A DNA stretch of 64,000 bases from Pseudomonas helmanticensis. GTDB taxonomy: Bacteria > Pseudomonadota > Gammaproteobacteria > Pseudomonadales > Pseudomonadaceae. The position numbers were made by a program, and so were the translations under genes. Below the pieces are notes generated by a model. That model made no database searches. It had not been told where the DNA came from and was given only the letters and a program-made list of their open reading frames with translations. Positions 8,858 to 21,308 of the stretch are shown here, piece after piece. Every line of letters begins with the position of its first letter. Position 1 is the stretch's first letter. The DNA lies in contig NZ_FXUY01000001.1 in the NCBI RefSeq assembly GCF_900182985.1, positions 1,798,001 to 1,862,000 of the forward strand, read 5' to 3'.

Positions 8858-9262
8858 TCAGGCCTGACGCTGGTGCTTGTCGATCTGCTCGTGACGCTCT
8901 TGAGCTTCGATGCAGTATTTGGTGGTCGGGCTGATCAGCAGGCGCTTCAGGCCAATGGCCTCGCCGCTGTCGTCGCACCAGCCAAAGCTGTCTTCCTTGA
9001 TGCGCTCAAGGGCTTGTTCCAGTTGCGGCAGCATGCGCTGGTCGCGATCGATCGCGTTGACCAGCCAAGTGCGCTCTTCTTCAACCGAAGCCGCGTCTGC
9101 CGGGTCGGCCGGAGTGTCCAGGCTTTCGATGGCGATACGGTTTTGCTCAATGCGCTCGTGGGTTTCGACTTTCATGTTCTGCAACAGCTCAGTGAAGAAA
9201 GCGTGTTGCTCGGAATTCATGTAGTCATCTGCCGGCATGGCCAGCAACTTGTCCTTTGTCAT
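8858..9262 (-). CDS. DksA2-type (two-cysteine) TraR/DksA family regulator
   Basis: 134 residues from the ATG at 9262; a longer in-frame reading lacks a ribosome site. The layout is DksA-like: MPADDYMNSEQHAFF start, coiled coil with the acidic tip D-x2-D-x-AS-x-EEE (residues ~53-63), then the finger. The four zinc cysteines are reduced to Cys96 (C-x2-S) and Cys117 (C-x2-A), the pattern of P. aeruginosa DksA2, which works without zinc. It would bind the RNA polymerase secondary channel with ppGpp. No Zur box was seen upstream, so zinc control is not shown here. Confidence 0.8.
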   Translation of the reverse strand: MTKDKLLAMPADDYMNSEQHAFFTELLQNMKVETHERIEQNRIAIESLDTPADPADAASVEEERTWLVNAIDRDQRMLPQLEQALERIKEDSFGWCDDSGEAIGLKRLLISPTTKYCIEAQERHEQIDKHQRQA

Positions 9263-9588
9263 TGATATCTCTATAAAAAAACGTGCATTAAGGCGAATTA
9301 GGGAGCGTTTCGGCGATCCGCGTGCGGTCATCGAAAAGGCATCGTTTATTGCAAATGCCACCCGGCACTCAATTTACGAGGGGCGGCAGTCTAAGGCCGA
9401 CTTGAGGCCTCAGCAACTGTAAATACCGGGAATTTGTCCGACAACGCCCGGAAACTGCTCTGACACAGGCTTCACAGCGGTCATCGGAGTGCGTTTATAG
9501 CAAGAAATTCAGTCAAGCGGCTTTATATAGAAGACAAACGGCTGCGCCACGCGGGCAGGCGTGGCGCATTTTGCAGTGTGCTTCGGAA
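9263..9588. other. gene-free interval
   Basis: About 325 bases between the start of the dksA-like gene and the end of the inositol operon. Apart from the hairpin listed separately at 9543-9568, nothing was recognised; the part near 9262-9300 is AT-rich and presumably holds the dksA-like promoter. Confidence 0.5.
9543..9568 (-). terminator. hairpin after the inositol transport operon
   Basis: TGCGCCACG (9543-9551) and CGTGGCGCA (9560-9568) form a 9-bp GC-rich stem about 20 bases beyond the permease stop. On the minus strand it is not followed by a clean T-run (the T-run is on the plus side), so termination there may be partial or factor-assisted. Confidence 0.5.
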
Positions 9589-10611
9589 TCAGCGCTTGAG
9601 TTTGCGCTTGTTGCGGTACTGGTCGATGACCACCGCCACAACAATAATCAATCCCTTGATAATGTCCTGAATATACGCATCCACACCGACAAAGGTAAAG
9701 CCGCTGGCCATGACCCCGAGGATCAACGCCCCGATCACCGTACCGGTAATGCGCCCTACACCCCCCGCCAGACTGGTGCCGCCGATGACCGCTGCGGCAA
9801 TCGCATCCAGTTCATACGACATGCCCATCCCCGCCTGCCCGGTGGCGGCACGCGCCGAGGCAACCACACCGGCCAGGCCTGCGAGCAACCCGGCAATGCT
9901 GTAGACGATCACCAGATGACGCTTGACGTTGATGCCGGACGTCCGCGCCGCCTGCATGTTGCCGCCGATCGCGTAGGTGTATTTACCGTATTTGGTGTAG
10001 CGCAGGGCGATGTGGAAGATCACCGCCACCACCAGAAAGATGATCACCGGCATCGCGCCATGGCCAATCGCGGTGTAGGAGTCGGAGAGCATGCTCACCG
10101 GCTGACCTTCGGTGTAATAGCGCGCCAGACCACGCGCCGAGACCATCATGCCAAGGGTCGCAATGAACGGCGGGATCCCGGTGATTGCAATGATGCTGCC
10201 GTTGATCGCACCCGCCAGCAAGCCGACGCCGAGCCCGGCGATCACTGGAATCCACACTGGCAAGTCGGTCAGCGACGGAAACACCGCCCGGGCAAAGTCC
10301 GAGGTCTGCGCCAGGCTGGCGGCGATCATCGCCGACAGGGCCAATACGGAACCCGAGGACAAGTCGATACCCGTGGTGATGATCACCTGGGTCACACCAA
10401 TGGCCAGCAAGCCAATGATCGACACCTGCAGGATCATCAGCACCAGGCGCTGCGAGTTCATCAGGAAGCTCTGGTCGCGGACGATCCAGCCGAACACTTC
10501 AAAAACCAGACCGATGCCGATCAGCACGAGGAAAATGCTCAGTTCAGTCGGAAAGCGCCGACGACTCTTGGTCGGCACCGTTGCTGGCTTGTTTTCCAGT
10601 ATCGCGTTCAT
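9589..10611 (-). CDS. iatP: inositol ABC transporter permease
   Basis: 340 residues from the ATG at 10611, with GAAGGG nine bases upstream; a GTG two codons earlier is too close to that site. About ten membrane helices and the RbsC/AraH-family signatures (TTGIDLSSGSVLALSAMIAA, GIPPFIATLGMM, AIGGNMQAARTSGI, VIGGTSLAGGVG). It is the membrane channel of a sugar-type ABC importer. RbsC-like permeases carry many sugars; inositol is inferred from its place as the last gene of the iol locus and its resemblance in context to Caulobacter iatP. Confidence 0.85.
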   Translation of the reverse strand: MNAILENKPATVPTKSRRRFPTELSIFLVLIGIGLVFEVFGWIVRDQSFLMNSQRLVLMILQVSIIGLLAIGVTQVIITTGIDLSSGSVLALSAMIAASLAQTSDFARAVFPSLTDLPVWIPVIAGLGVGLLAGAINGSIIAITGIPPFIATLGMMVSARGLARYYTEGQPVSMLSDSYTAIGHGAMPVIIFLVVAVIFHIALRYTKYGKYTYAIGGNMQAARTSGINVKRHLVIVYSIAGLLAGLAGVVASARAATGQAGMGMSYELDAIAAAVIGGTSLAGGVGRITGTVIGALILGVMASGFTFVGVDAYIQDIIKGLIIVVAVVIDQYRNKRKLKR

Positions 10612-10652
10612 AGCCACTTACCCTTCAAAAATGAAATCTGCGGACAGCCTTT

Positions 10653-10748
10653 TGTGGCGAGGGAGCTTGCTCGCGCTGGACTACGCGGCAGGCCCAGGCT
10701 TTTTTGGGGTCGCTTCGCAACCCGGCGCGAGCAAGCTCCCTCGCCACA
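10653..10748. repeat. REP-type inverted repeat inside the transport operon
   Basis: Arms TGTGGCGAGGGAGCTTGCTC... (from 10653) and its complement ending at 10748 enclose about 50 bases. It separates the permease and ATPase genes of one operon, where such hairpins can lower or stabilise expression of flanking cistrons. Confidence 0.85.
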
Positions 10749-10758
10749 GGGAATTGGA

Positions 10759-12327
10759 TCAACTATTGAGCGTCATGCCTGATGCCAACTGCATTACCCG
10801 CTCCTGCGTCGCTTCGCTGCGGTCGAGGGTGCCCATCAGGTCGCCTTCGTGCATGACCATCACGCGGTCGCTCATGCCGAGCACTTCCGGCAGCTCCGAG
10901 GAAATCATGATCACCGCCATGCCTTCACTGGCCAGCAGCGAGATCAGCCGGTAGATCTCGGCCTTGGCACCGACATCGATGCCACGGGTCGGCTCATCGA
11001 GAATCAGGATGCGCGGATTGGTCATCAGCCAGCGCGCCAGCAAGGCTTTCTGCTGATTGCCGCCAGACAAGGTATCGATGCATTGCTCCAGCGACGGGGT
11101 CTTCACCCGCAACTTCTTGCACATGTCTTCGCACAGCGCGCGCAAGGCTTTCTGCTGGATAAAACCGTGGCCGGCGTAATGCGGCAGCACCGCCATTTCC
11201 ATGTTTTCCAAGACCGACAGGCACGGGAACAACCCGCTGAGCTTGCGATCCTCGGTCAACAGCGCGAAGCCCTTCTCGATCGCCATGTGCGGATCGGTGA
11301 TGCGCACCACTTCGCCATCGAGGCGAATCTCGCCGCCGTCACTTGGGGTAATGCCGAACACCGCTTCGGCGACGTTGGTGCGCCCGGAGCCCATCAACCC
11401 GGCGATGCCAAGGATCTCGCCGGCATGCAGATCAAACGAGACACCTTTGAAAATCCCGTCGAGCTTGAGGTCGCGTACCGACAGCAGCAGGTCGCCGATC
11501 GGCTTCTCGCGTACCGGGAACAACTGGCTCAGTTCGCGGCCGACCATCATTGAAATCAGGCTGTCGCCGTCCATGCTGTCGGCGCGTTGCAGGCCGATGT
11601 ATTCGCCATCGCGAAACACCGCCACTTCATCGGCGATGGCGAACACTTCGTTCATTTTGTGGGTGATATAGATGATGCCTTTGCCCTGTGCCTTGAGGTC
11701 GGCAATGATCGAGAACAGGTGCGCCACTTCCTTGTCGGTGATGGCCGAGGTCGGCTCATCCATGATCAGGATGTCGGAGTCGTAGGACACCGCTTTGGCG
11801 ATCTCGACCATCTGCCGTTCGGCGATGCTCAGGTTGCCGACCTGCTCCTCGGGATCGAGGTTGATGCGCAGGCGCTCGAGCAATTGCGCGGTGCAGCGAT
11901 GCATCTCGCGGTGATCGATCATGTGCAGGCCATTGAGCTGTTCGCGACCGATCCAGATGTTTTCGGCGATGCTCATGTGCGGCATCAGGTTGAGCTCCTG
12001 GTGGATCATCGCGATCCCCGCCTGCAACGCCGCCAACGGTGTTTCAAATACCACCGGTTTGCCGCGCAGACGCAGTTCGCCGGCGTCGGGCTGGTAGATA
12101 CCGGCGATGATTTTCATCAGCGTCGATTTACCCGCGCCGTTCTCGCCCATCAGCGCCAGCACCGAGCCCGGGCGCACACGCAATTGCACATTGGACAAGG
12201 CCACCACACCCGGAAAACCCTTGCTGATGTTGGTGATTTCCAGCAGGTACGGTTCATCGACAAAGGTCGTTGCTGGCTGGATGCCCGCCAACGGGAGGGT
12301 GCTCGAAGCAGTCGCTGAAGCGAACAT
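10759..12327 (-). CDS. iatA: inositol ABC transporter ATPase (double domain)
   Basis: 522 residues from the ATG at 12327, supported by GGAG nine bases upstream. Two ABC modules as in RbsA/MglA: the first with Walker [10 protein letters not shown], signature [14 protein letters not shown] and Walker [11 protein letters not shown]; the second with the usual degenerate Walker A (GLMGSGRTN) but intact signature [15 protein letters not shown] and [17 protein letters not shown]. It hydrolyses ATP for uptake together with the adjacent permease and binding protein. Inositol specificity is inferred from the locus. Confidence 0.85.
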   Translation of the reverse strand: MFASATASSTLPLAGIQPATTFVDEPYLLEITNISKGFPGVVALSNVQLRVRPGSVLALMGENGAGKSTLMKIIAGIYQPDAGELRLRGKPVVFETPLAALQAGIAMIHQELNLMPHMSIAENIWIGREQLNGLHMIDHREMHRCTAQLLERLRINLDPEEQVGNLSIAERQMVEIAKAVSYDSDILIMDEPTSAITDKEVAHLFSIIADLKAQGKGIIYITHKMNEVFAIADEVAVFRDGEYIGLQRADSMDGDSLISMMVGRELSQLFPVREKPIGDLLLSVRDLKLDGIFKGVSFDLHAGEILGIAGLMGSGRTNVAEAVFGITPSDGGEIRLDGEVVRITDPHMAIEKGFALLTEDRKLSGLFPCLSVLENMEMAVLPHYAGHGFIQQKALRALCEDMCKKLRVKTPSLEQCIDTLSGGNQQKALLARWLMTNPRILILDEPTRGIDVGAKAEIYRLISLLASEGMAVIMISSELPEVLGMSDRVMVMHEGDLMGTLDRSEATQERVMQLASGMTLNS

Positions 12328-12397
12328 GATCAGGTACTCCATCAGCAAGGTCGCCGCAGCCACCTTGCGTGTTTATTGTTGTTATTGAACCGACGGA

Positions 12398-13324
12398 CTA
12401 TTTGAAGGTGTCGACGTTTTCCGGAGTGATCAGGCGATACGGTACCCAGACGTTCTGCTCGACCGCCTCGTTTTTCGCCATCTTCACGGCGGTGTCGATG
12501 GAACCGTCAGCCTGGCCTTTGGCGTCCTGGAACACCGAGACGGCCATGCTGCCTTTCTTGATCGCGTTCAACCCGTCGGGCGTACCGTCGACACCGGCGA
12601 TCAGCACGCTGCCTTTGTCTACACCGGCCTGCTGCAGGGCCATGGCGGCGCCAATGGCCATTTCATCGTTGTTGGAGACCACCGCATCGAACTTGCGGCC
12701 CTGGGTCAGCCAGTCATTGACCAGCGTCATGCCTTTATCGCGCAGCCAGATACCGGTCTGTTCCTGCTCGACCTTGATGTTCGGGTATTTCGCCAGCACC
12801 TCTTTCACGCCCTTGGTGCGGTTGGTCGTGGAGTTGTTGGCGAGGTCGCCGAGCAGGATGACGATTTCGCCCTTGCCACCCATTTTGTCGGCGAGGTACT
12901 GCATCTGCATTTCGCCAGCTTCAAGGTCGTTGGAAGCGACCGTGACCACGCCTTTGGGCAGCTTCAGATCATCGGGACGGCGGTTGACGTAAACCAGCGG
13001 GATGCCCGCCTTCACTGCGGCTTCGGTGATTTTGCGGGTCGCGGCGGTATCCACCGGGTTGACGACAATCGCATCGACTTTCTGACTGATGAAACTTTCG
13101 ACCTGGCTCAACTGCTTGACCACATCGCTGCGCGCGTCTTCGAATTGCAACTTGACGCCATCGGGATAGGACTTGGCCTTGCTGTCCATGGATTCGCGCA
13201 GGTACGTCAGCCAGGTGTCATCGAACTGCGACATGCTCACGCCGATGCGCATGTCGGCCAATGCTGCGCCGCTGGCGAACAGCAGGGACAGGGCAAGTGC
13301 GGTGAAACGGATCGGGGTCTTCAT
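12398..13324 (-). CDS. ibpA: periplasmic inositol-binding protein
   Basis: 308 residues with a clear signal peptide (MKTPIRFTALALSLLFASGAALA) followed by a periplasmic binding protein type I fold (ADMRIGVSMSQFDDTWLTYL, DAIVVNPVDTAATRKIT, VSNNDEMAIGAAMALQQAG, AGVDGTPDGL). Pentose/inositol-type binding proteins of this class deliver ligand to RbsA/RbsC-like transporters. First gene of the transport part of the locus. A ~360-base AT-rich leader with palindromes lies upstream, suggesting its own promoter. Confidence 0.85.
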   Translation of the reverse strand: MKTPIRFTALALSLLFASGAALADMRIGVSMSQFDDTWLTYLRESMDSKAKSYPDGVKLQFEDARSDVVKQLSQVESFISQKVDAIVVNPVDTAATRKITEAAVKAGIPLVYVNRRPDDLKLPKGVVTVASNDLEAGEMQMQYLADKMGGKGEIVILLGDLANNSTTNRTKGVKEVLAKYPNIKVEQEQTGIWLRDKGMTLVNDWLTQGRKFDAVVSNNDEMAIGAAMALQQAGVDKGSVLIAGVDGTPDGLNAIKKGSMAVSVFQDAKGQADGSIDTAVKMAKNEAVEQNVWVPYRLITPENVDTFK

Positions 13325-13376
13325 GAAAGGTCTTTCTCCACATTCTTGTTGGTTTTATGGATGAGGCGTGACGATT

Positions 13377-13547
13377 TCAGTGAACGGGCAAACGGACGAT
13401 CGGGGCGCCGGGGATGCAGCAGACCAGGGCACCGTTGCGCTCGACGCAGAGCAGGCGAACGAAGAAATGTAACGAGGCGCGAGGCAGGTCGCGAAAGAAG
13501 CGTTGCGCGAGGCGTAAAACAGACAGTGCAGCGTTGAAGGTTTTCAT
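13377..13547 (-). CDS. possible small protein or leader peptide upstream of ibpA
   Basis: A 56-codon reading frame below the usual size cut-off: ATG at 13547, AGG eight bases upstream, TGA at 13377, ending 53 bases before ibpA. The product starts MKTFNAALSVLRLAQRFFRD and is basic and amphipathic with three cysteines in its second half. Third codon positions are mostly C/G, as in genuine genes here, which argues against chance. The function is unknown; it could be a leader peptide for the transport genes or simply a small protein. Confidence 0.4.
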   Translation of the reverse strand: MKTFNAALSVLRLAQRFFRDLPRASLHFFVRLLCVERNGALVCCIPGAPIVRLPVH

Positions 13548-13646
13548 CGACGGTACCTGGTTTCTGTTTCTTGTTTTTGGTTCGCCCTGCTCTCATTCAA
13601 AACTGAGATCGGACGTGGATGTCGGTAACCTGCAAACGACATTATT

Positions 13647-13691
13647 GGAAATTTAATTCTAATTCAACTCATTTTAGAATTTTATTCTAAA
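13647..13691. promoter_or_regulatory. AT-rich palindromes upstream of the transport genes, candidate IolR sites
   Basis: Two symmetric elements in an AT island. GGAA-ATTTAA-TTCT (13647-13660) is one base off the GGAA-N6-TTCC motif described for RpiR-type IolR of Sinorhizobium. TTTAGAAT-TTT-ATTCTAAA (13673-13691) has perfect 8-bp arms. The second overlaps the stop of the upstream oxidoreductase gene. Both are placed to control transcription of ibpA and the following genes. Confidence 0.5.
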
Positions 13692-14734
13692 TTTGTTCCA
13701 ACCGCTTCGAACGCCGGCAAATCGATCACTTGGCCACGCTCGGCACTCAGCCGTGCGGCGTCCAGAACGCGGGTGGCAGCCAGTGCATCACGGGCCTCCA
13801 CGGGCAATGGGCCGCCGTTGTGTAACGCGGTTTGTAGCTGCAGATAGAACTGATTCCAGCAGCCCCGTTCCGACGGCACCCGCTCTCGAATCTCGCCCTG
13901 TTCGAACCAGCCCCAACGGCGATGCTCTTCGACGCCCCAGCGCTCGCCCGCCGATTTCGGCGAAAGCCCGGCCAACGCCTGAGCTTCCTGACCGTCGAGG
14001 CCATCGACGCTGTAGCAACCCTGTGTGCCGGTGACGCGAAAGCGCGGGCCAGGGGTGTTTTGCAGGCAACTGCCGCCCAGGTGCGAGATCACTCCGCTGG
14101 CATGGGTCAGCGAGACGAAAAAACCGTTGTCGTAGGTCTGCCCTTTTTCCAGGTAATCCAGTTCGCCGTACACGCGGCTGACCGGGCCGAACAGCAGCAG
14201 CGCCTGATCGACCAGATGGCTGCCGAGATCGCGCAGGAACCCGCCGCCACTGCCGTTGTTCACCGATTGCGGCGAGTAGCGTTCGACCCGCGATTCGAAG
14301 CGGGTGACCTGCCCCAACGCACCGGATTCGATGAGTTTGCGCACCGTGAGGAAATCGGAATCCCAGCGGCGGTTCTGATAAACGCTGAGCCGCACGCCCT
14401 GGCGCTCGGCCATGGTGATCAAGGTCTGCGCCTGTTGCGCATCGGCGGCGAAGGGTTTGTCACTGACCACCATCACCCCGTGCTCGAGGCCATCGAGCAC
14501 CAGCGCCGGCCGCCCCTTCAGCGGCGTGGAAATAACCAATACATCGACACCCGCCTCGACCAGTTGGCCAATGCTGTCGAAGGCCGGCACGCCGGGGTAC
14601 TCGGCAGCGAGCAACTGTCGGCGCTCGGCGGAACGCGTGACCACACCGGCGAAGGTCGCCCCGGGCAAACTGCTAATCAGCGGGGCATGAAAAAACCGGC
14701 CGCCATGGCCGTAACCGACAAGTCCGATACGCAT
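13682..14734 (-). CDS. Gfo/Idh/MocA family oxidoreductase
   Basis: 350 residues from the ATG at 14734 with AAGGAG upstream. N-terminal Rossmann fold (MRIGLVGYGHGGRFFHAPL), the DKP triplet in place of the usual EKP (SDKPFAADA), and DLGSHLVDQALLLFG, where the catalytic-region histidine sits. NAD(P)-dependent dehydrogenase of a polyol or sugar. Lying between iolH-like and the transporter, it may feed another inositol stereoisomer (for example scyllo-inositol) into the IolG pathway, but that is inference. Confidence 0.75.
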   Translation of the reverse strand: MRIGLVGYGHGGRFFHAPLISSLPGATFAGVVTRSAERRQLLAAEYPGVPAFDSIGQLVEAGVDVLVISTPLKGRPALVLDGLEHGVMVVSDKPFAADAQQAQTLITMAERQGVRLSVYQNRRWDSDFLTVRKLIESGALGQVTRFESRVERYSPQSVNNGSGGGFLRDLGSHLVDQALLLFGPVSRVYGELDYLEKGQTYDNGFFVSLTHASGVISHLGGSCLQNTPGPRFRVTGTQGCYSVDGLDGQEAQALAGLSPKSAGERWGVEEHRRWGWFEQGEIRERVPSERGCWNQFYLQLQTALHNGGPLPVEARDALAATRVLDAARLSAERGQVIDLPAFEAVGTNLE

Positions 14735-14750
14735 GATTCGACTCCTTCTT

Positions 14751-14857
14751 GATCGTTCCCACGCTCTGCGTGGGAACGCATCAATGGACGCTCTGCGTCC
14801 GCTGGTGGGACGCGGAGCGTCCCGGGCTGCATTCCCACGCGGAGCGTAGGGACGATC
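14751..14857. repeat. BIME-type repeat
   Basis: A composite of inverted repeats bounded by GATCGTTCCCACGCTCTGCG and the complementary end GACGATC. Inner arms GACGCTCTGCGTCC / GGGACGCGGAGCGTCC. The same element recurs at 15754-15859 and 60930-61032. It lies in the gap between two genes of the inositol operon. Confidence 0.85.
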
Positions 14858-14878
14858 AGTCAAGGGATAGGTGCGGCC

Positions 14879-15739
14879 TCAGCGGCAAAGTTCGCTTTTG
14901 ACCCGCTCCAGCATCATCCGGTTGGACTCGTCCGGCCGGTCTTCCCAGGCGAACACCGAGACCGTGGCGATGCCGTCGAACTTGATCTCGCGCAACGTGC
15001 CGAAAAACGCTGCCCAGTCGACTTCGCCCTGACCGATGTCCAGATGCTGATGCACGGTGGCGGTGACGCCCGGCGGATTGACGATATAGCGCAACCCGGA
15101 CGAGGCCTTGTGGTTGTAGGTGTCGGCGATGATCAGGTGGCTGAGTTTCGAACCGGCGTACTTGAGCATCGAGGCAATGTCACCGACGCCGTCGTCGTAG
15201 AAAAACGTGTGTGGCGCGGCATAGAGGTAGTTGACCCAGTCGCGGTCCAGCCCGCGAATGATGTCCACCGACTCGTTGTTGCGCTCACAGAAGTCATACG
15301 GATGCGCCTGAATATCCAGTTTGATGCCTTCGCGTTCGAACTCGGGGATCAATTCATCCATGGAGCGCATGAACTGGTTTTCGCACACCAGCGGGTTATC
15401 CGATTGACCGGTGAATTCCGTGTTGACCAGCTCGCAATCCATCGCCACGGCAATCTGAATCGCGCGTTTCCAGTTACGCACGGCGGCCACGCGCAAGCCT
15501 TCGTCGGCGGCAGCCCAGTGGTACATCGGTAATAACGAAGACAGTTTGACCCCGGTGTCGCTCAGGGCTTTGCGAAACTCCTTGATGCGCGCCTTGTCGA
15601 CGCGCGGCGCCTTGTAGAACGGCAGAAAATCTTCCCGGGGGGACAGCTCGATGTGTTCGTAACCGAGCTCGGCAACCTTGTCGACCATCTTGCCCAGGGA
15701 CAGATTGCGGTACATGTAAGGATCCAGTGCGATGCGCAT
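14879..15739 (-). CDS. iolH: IolH-like sugar phosphate isomerase/epimerase
   Basis: 286 residues from the ATG at 15739 (AGGAG five bases upstream); sequence further upstream comes from a BIME repeat and is not coding. An AP-endonuclease-type TIM barrel ([57 protein letters not shown]) with the metal-binding E, D, H and E pattern. IolH homologues accompany inositol degradation genes but have no settled reaction; an isomerase or epimerase of a pathway intermediate is likely. Confidence 0.7.
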   Translation of the reverse strand: MRIALDPYMYRNLSLGKMVDKVAELGYEHIELSPREDFLPFYKAPRVDKARIKEFRKALSDTGVKLSSLLPMYHWAAADEGLRVAAVRNWKRAIQIAVAMDCELVNTEFTGQSDNPLVCENQFMRSMDELIPEFEREGIKLDIQAHPYDFCERNNESVDIIRGLDRDWVNYLYAAPHTFFYDDGVGDIASMLKYAGSKLSHLIIADTYNHKASSGLRYIVNPPGVTATVHQHLDIGQGEVDWAAFFGTLREIKFDGIATVSVFAWEDRPDESNRMMLERVKSELCR

Positions 15740-15753
15740 GTCTTTCTCCTGTT

Positions 15754-15859
15754 GATCGTTCCCACGCTCTGCGTGGGAACGCCGCCATGGACGCTCTGCG
15801 TCCGTGTTGTGACGCAGAGCATCACGGGATGCATGCCCACGCGGAGCGTGGGAACGATC
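15754..15859. repeat. BIME-type repeat
   Basis: A second copy of the GATCGTTCCCACGCTCTGCG composite repeat, here with near-perfect outer arms (GATCGTTCCCACGC... / ...GCGTGGGAACGATC). It fills nearly the whole gap between iolH-like and iolG. Confidence 0.85.
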
Positions 15860-15861
15860 AA

Positions 15862-18845
<2,984 letters not shown>

Positions 18846-18870
18846 AACCAATCCTTCAAAAGTACACCAA

Positions 18871-18924
18871 CCCCTGTAGGAGCCGCCGAAGGCTCGGGCC
18901 GCGTTCGGCAGCTCCTACACGGGG
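18871..18924. repeat. REP-type inverted repeat
   Basis: CCCCTGTAGGAGCCGCCGAA ... TTCGGCAGCTCCTACACGGGG forms an imperfect hairpin in the 80-base gap between iolI and iolD. Confidence 0.8.
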
Positions 18925-18928
18925 TTTG

Positions 18929-19750
18929 TCAGGTCAGGGAGTTTTGCAGGTGGGCCATGCTGGCGCCGATGGCTTGGCGGATATCCGTCAGGCCATGCAC
19001 GCTGTCGGCGAATGGCTCGAATGACAGGTAACCGTCGTAGCCACTGGCGAGCAGCTGTTCGATCTGCGCGGCATTCCCGAGTATGTCGCCCTCGCCCACC
19101 AGCACGCGATGACCATCACGAATGCTGTTCAGCGGTGCCTCGGCATCTTCGACGCCGGAGATATGCACCAGCCCGGTCAGCTCGGGAAAGAACTCCTGCT
19201 CCCTGGCCAAATGATGGTGGAAGGTGTCATGCACCAGACGGAAGACATCCAGCCCGCCGACCGCCTTGATCGCCTCCACCGCCGTGTATTTGCGACGCAG
19301 GGAACACTCTTCGAAGCCCAGCGGCTCGACGAAACCAAGGATGCCGTGATCGCGCAGAATCGGCGCCAGTTCAGACAACGCGGTGCGCAAACCCGCCGCG
19401 CGTTCGGCCTGGCTGCGGCGGTCGGCACGATCATTCAGCGGGCACATGACCAGGCCCTGCGCGCCGCAATCGCGGGCATACGCGGCGAGCTTCAAGGCCT
19501 GCGCACGACGCTGGTCATTCCACACATCAAACGGATACAGCGCATTGATCGACAGCACGGTGATGCCTTTCGCCGCGCACAATTCACGCACTTGCTCCGG
19601 AGCGGTGCCGTCTTCGATCTCGACACCCTTGAGGTCGTTACGAATCTCGATGGCGTCGGCTTTCAGGGTTACCGCCAGTTCAATGAAGGCCGGCAGGGAC
19701 AAGCGTGGCGCGACCATACGGTTCAGGGCGAAACGCAGGGGTTTGCTCAT
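18929..19750 (-). CDS. iolI: inosose isomerase-type TIM-barrel enzyme
   Basis: 273 residues, GGAG nine bases before the ATG. A xylose-isomerase-like barrel with metal ligands in GFVEPLGFEECS, RLVHDTFHHHLA and VGEGDILG, and MSKPLRFALNRMVAPRLSL at the start as in proteobacterial IolI proteins. IolI interconverts 2-keto-myo-inositol and 1-keto-D-chiro-inositol, letting other inositols enter the pathway. IolE, also a TIM barrel, is separately present at 22118. Confidence 0.8.
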   Translation of the reverse strand: MSKPLRFALNRMVAPRLSLPAFIELAVTLKADAIEIRNDLKGVEIEDGTAPEQVRELCAAKGITVLSINALYPFDVWNDQRRAQALKLAAYARDCGAQGLVMCPLNDRADRRSQAERAAGLRTALSELAPILRDHGILGFVEPLGFEECSLRRKYTAVEAIKAVGGLDVFRLVHDTFHHHLAREQEFFPELTGLVHISGVEDAEAPLNSIRDGHRVLVGEGDILGNAAQIEQLLASGYDGYLSFEPFADSVHGLTDIRQAIGASMAHLQNSLT

Positions 19751-19775
19751 GACAGTGGTTCTCCGCAGAAAGACG

Positions 19776-21278
19776 TTATTTGGCGGTGGGCATGCTGAAT
19801 TCAGGGCCTTTGGCGATGCTGTCGGGCCAACGCTGCATCACGCTTTTGTAGCGGCTGTAGAAACGAATGCCTTCCTCGCCATAAGCGTGATGATCGCCAA
19901 ACAGCGAGCGCTTCCAGCCACCGAACGAGTGCCACGCCATCGGCACTGGAATCGGCACGTTGATACCGACCATGCCGACCTTGATCGTGCGCGCAAACGC
20001 CCGGGCGATGCCGCCGTCACTGGTGAAGCACGACACGCCGTTGCCGAACTCATGGGCATTGATCAACGCCACGGCGCTGGCGAAATCGGGGACGCGAACG
20101 ATGCCCAGCACCGGGCCGAAAATCTCTTGTTGGTAGATGCTCATCTCGGTGCTGACGTTATCGAACAGCGTCGCCCCGACGAAGAAACCGTTCTCCGCGC
20201 CCGGCACCTTGAAGTTGCGCCCATCGACGATCAGTTGCGCACCTTGCGCCACGCCTTCATCGATAAAACCTTCAACCTTGGCCTTGTGGTCAGCCGTCAC
20301 CAACGGCCCCATATCGCTGTCGCCCTGCATGCCGTTGCCGACTTTCAGCTGATCGATGCGTGGCAGCAGTTTTGCGATCAGCTGGTCGCCGACATCACCC
20401 ACCGCGACGGCAATCGAAATCGCCATGCAGCGCTCGCCCGCCGAGCCATAAGCCGCGCCGATCAAAGCGTCTGCGGCTTGATCGAGATCAGCATCGGGCA
20501 TGATGATCATGTGATTTTTCGCGCCGCCCAGTGCCTGCACACGCTTGCCGCGCGCGGTCGCTTGCTGATGGATGTATTCGGCAATCGGCGTCGAGCCGAC
20601 AAAGGAAATCGCCTCGATGTCCGGGTGTTGCAGCAAGGCGTCCACCGCGACTTTGTCACCCTGCACGACGTTGAACACGCCATCGGGCAACCCGGCTTCG
20701 GTGAGCAATCGCGCCATCAGTAGACTTGCCGACGGATCGCGTTCCGACGGCTTGAGGATGAAGCAGTTACCGGTGACCAGCGCCAGCGGGATCATCCACA
20801 GCGGCACCATCACCGGGAAGTTGAACGGCGTCACCCCGGCGCACACACCGAGTGGCTGACGCAGGTTCCAGTTGTCGATGCCGCCGCCGATGTTGTCACT
20901 GAAATCGGTTTTCAGCAGGTTCGGCGCGCCACAGGCGTACTCGACGATCTCGATGCCACGGGTCACCTCACCCTTGGCGTCGGAGAGCACTTTGCCGTGT
21001 TCGCGGCTGATGATTTCCGCCAGCTCGTGGTGGTGGCGGTCGAGCAGTTCCTTGAACTTGAACATCACCCGCGAACGGCGCAGCGAAGACTGCTCCGACC
21101 ACGCCGGGAACGCCTGCAGCGCCGAGGCTACCGCTTCGTCGACGGTTTTCTGGCTGGCCAGCGTTACGCGCGCCTGCACTGCACCAGTGGCTGGATTGAA
21201 CACATTGCTGAAGCGTTCGCCGCCGCTGTCCTGCACCTGACCGTTGATGTAATGGCCCAAAACCTGGGTGTCGCTCAT
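19776..21278 (-). CDS. iolA: methylmalonate/malonate-semialdehyde dehydrogenase (CoA-acylating)
   Basis: 500 residues, GGAG before the ATG. Aldehyde dehydrogenase fold with the MmsA-type features [36 protein letters not shown] and catalytic Cys in GSAGERCMA. It converts malonate semialdehyde from the aldolase step to acetyl-CoA and CO2. A second mmsA elsewhere may serve valine degradation; here the location makes the inositol role likely. Confidence 0.9.
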   Translation of the reverse strand: MSDTQVLGHYINGQVQDSGGERFSNVFNPATGAVQARVTLASQKTVDEAVASALQAFPAWSEQSSLRRSRVMFKFKELLDRHHHELAEIISREHGKVLSDAKGEVTRGIEIVEYACGAPNLLKTDFSDNIGGGIDNWNLRQPLGVCAGVTPFNFPVMVPLWMIPLALVTGNCFILKPSERDPSASLLMARLLTEAGLPDGVFNVVQGDKVAVDALLQHPDIEAISFVGSTPIAEYIHQQATARGKRVQALGGAKNHMIIMPDADLDQAADALIGAAYGSAGERCMAISIAVAVGDVGDQLIAKLLPRIDQLKVGNGMQGDSDMGPLVTADHKAKVEGFIDEGVAQGAQLIVDGRNFKVPGAENGFFVGATLFDNVSTEMSIYQQEIFGPVLGIVRVPDFASAVALINAHEFGNGVSCFTSDGGIARAFARTIKVGMVGINVPIPVPMAWHSFGGWKRSLFGDHHAYGEEGIRFYSRYKSVMQRWPDSIAKGPEFSMPTAK

Positions 21279-21308
21279 TGTTGTTGTTCTCCGTGCAAGT
21301 GCTGGAAT

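Noticed and set aside
9571..10782. 403-residue plus-strand frame opposite the permease
   Set aside because: Composition (His/Gln/Arg-rich) is that of an antisense shadow; the minus strand has a full RbsC-type permease.
13145..13537. 130-residue plus-strand frame across the ibpA start
   Set aside because: Antisense shadow of the ibpA signal peptide region and of the small minus-strand frame at 13377-13547.
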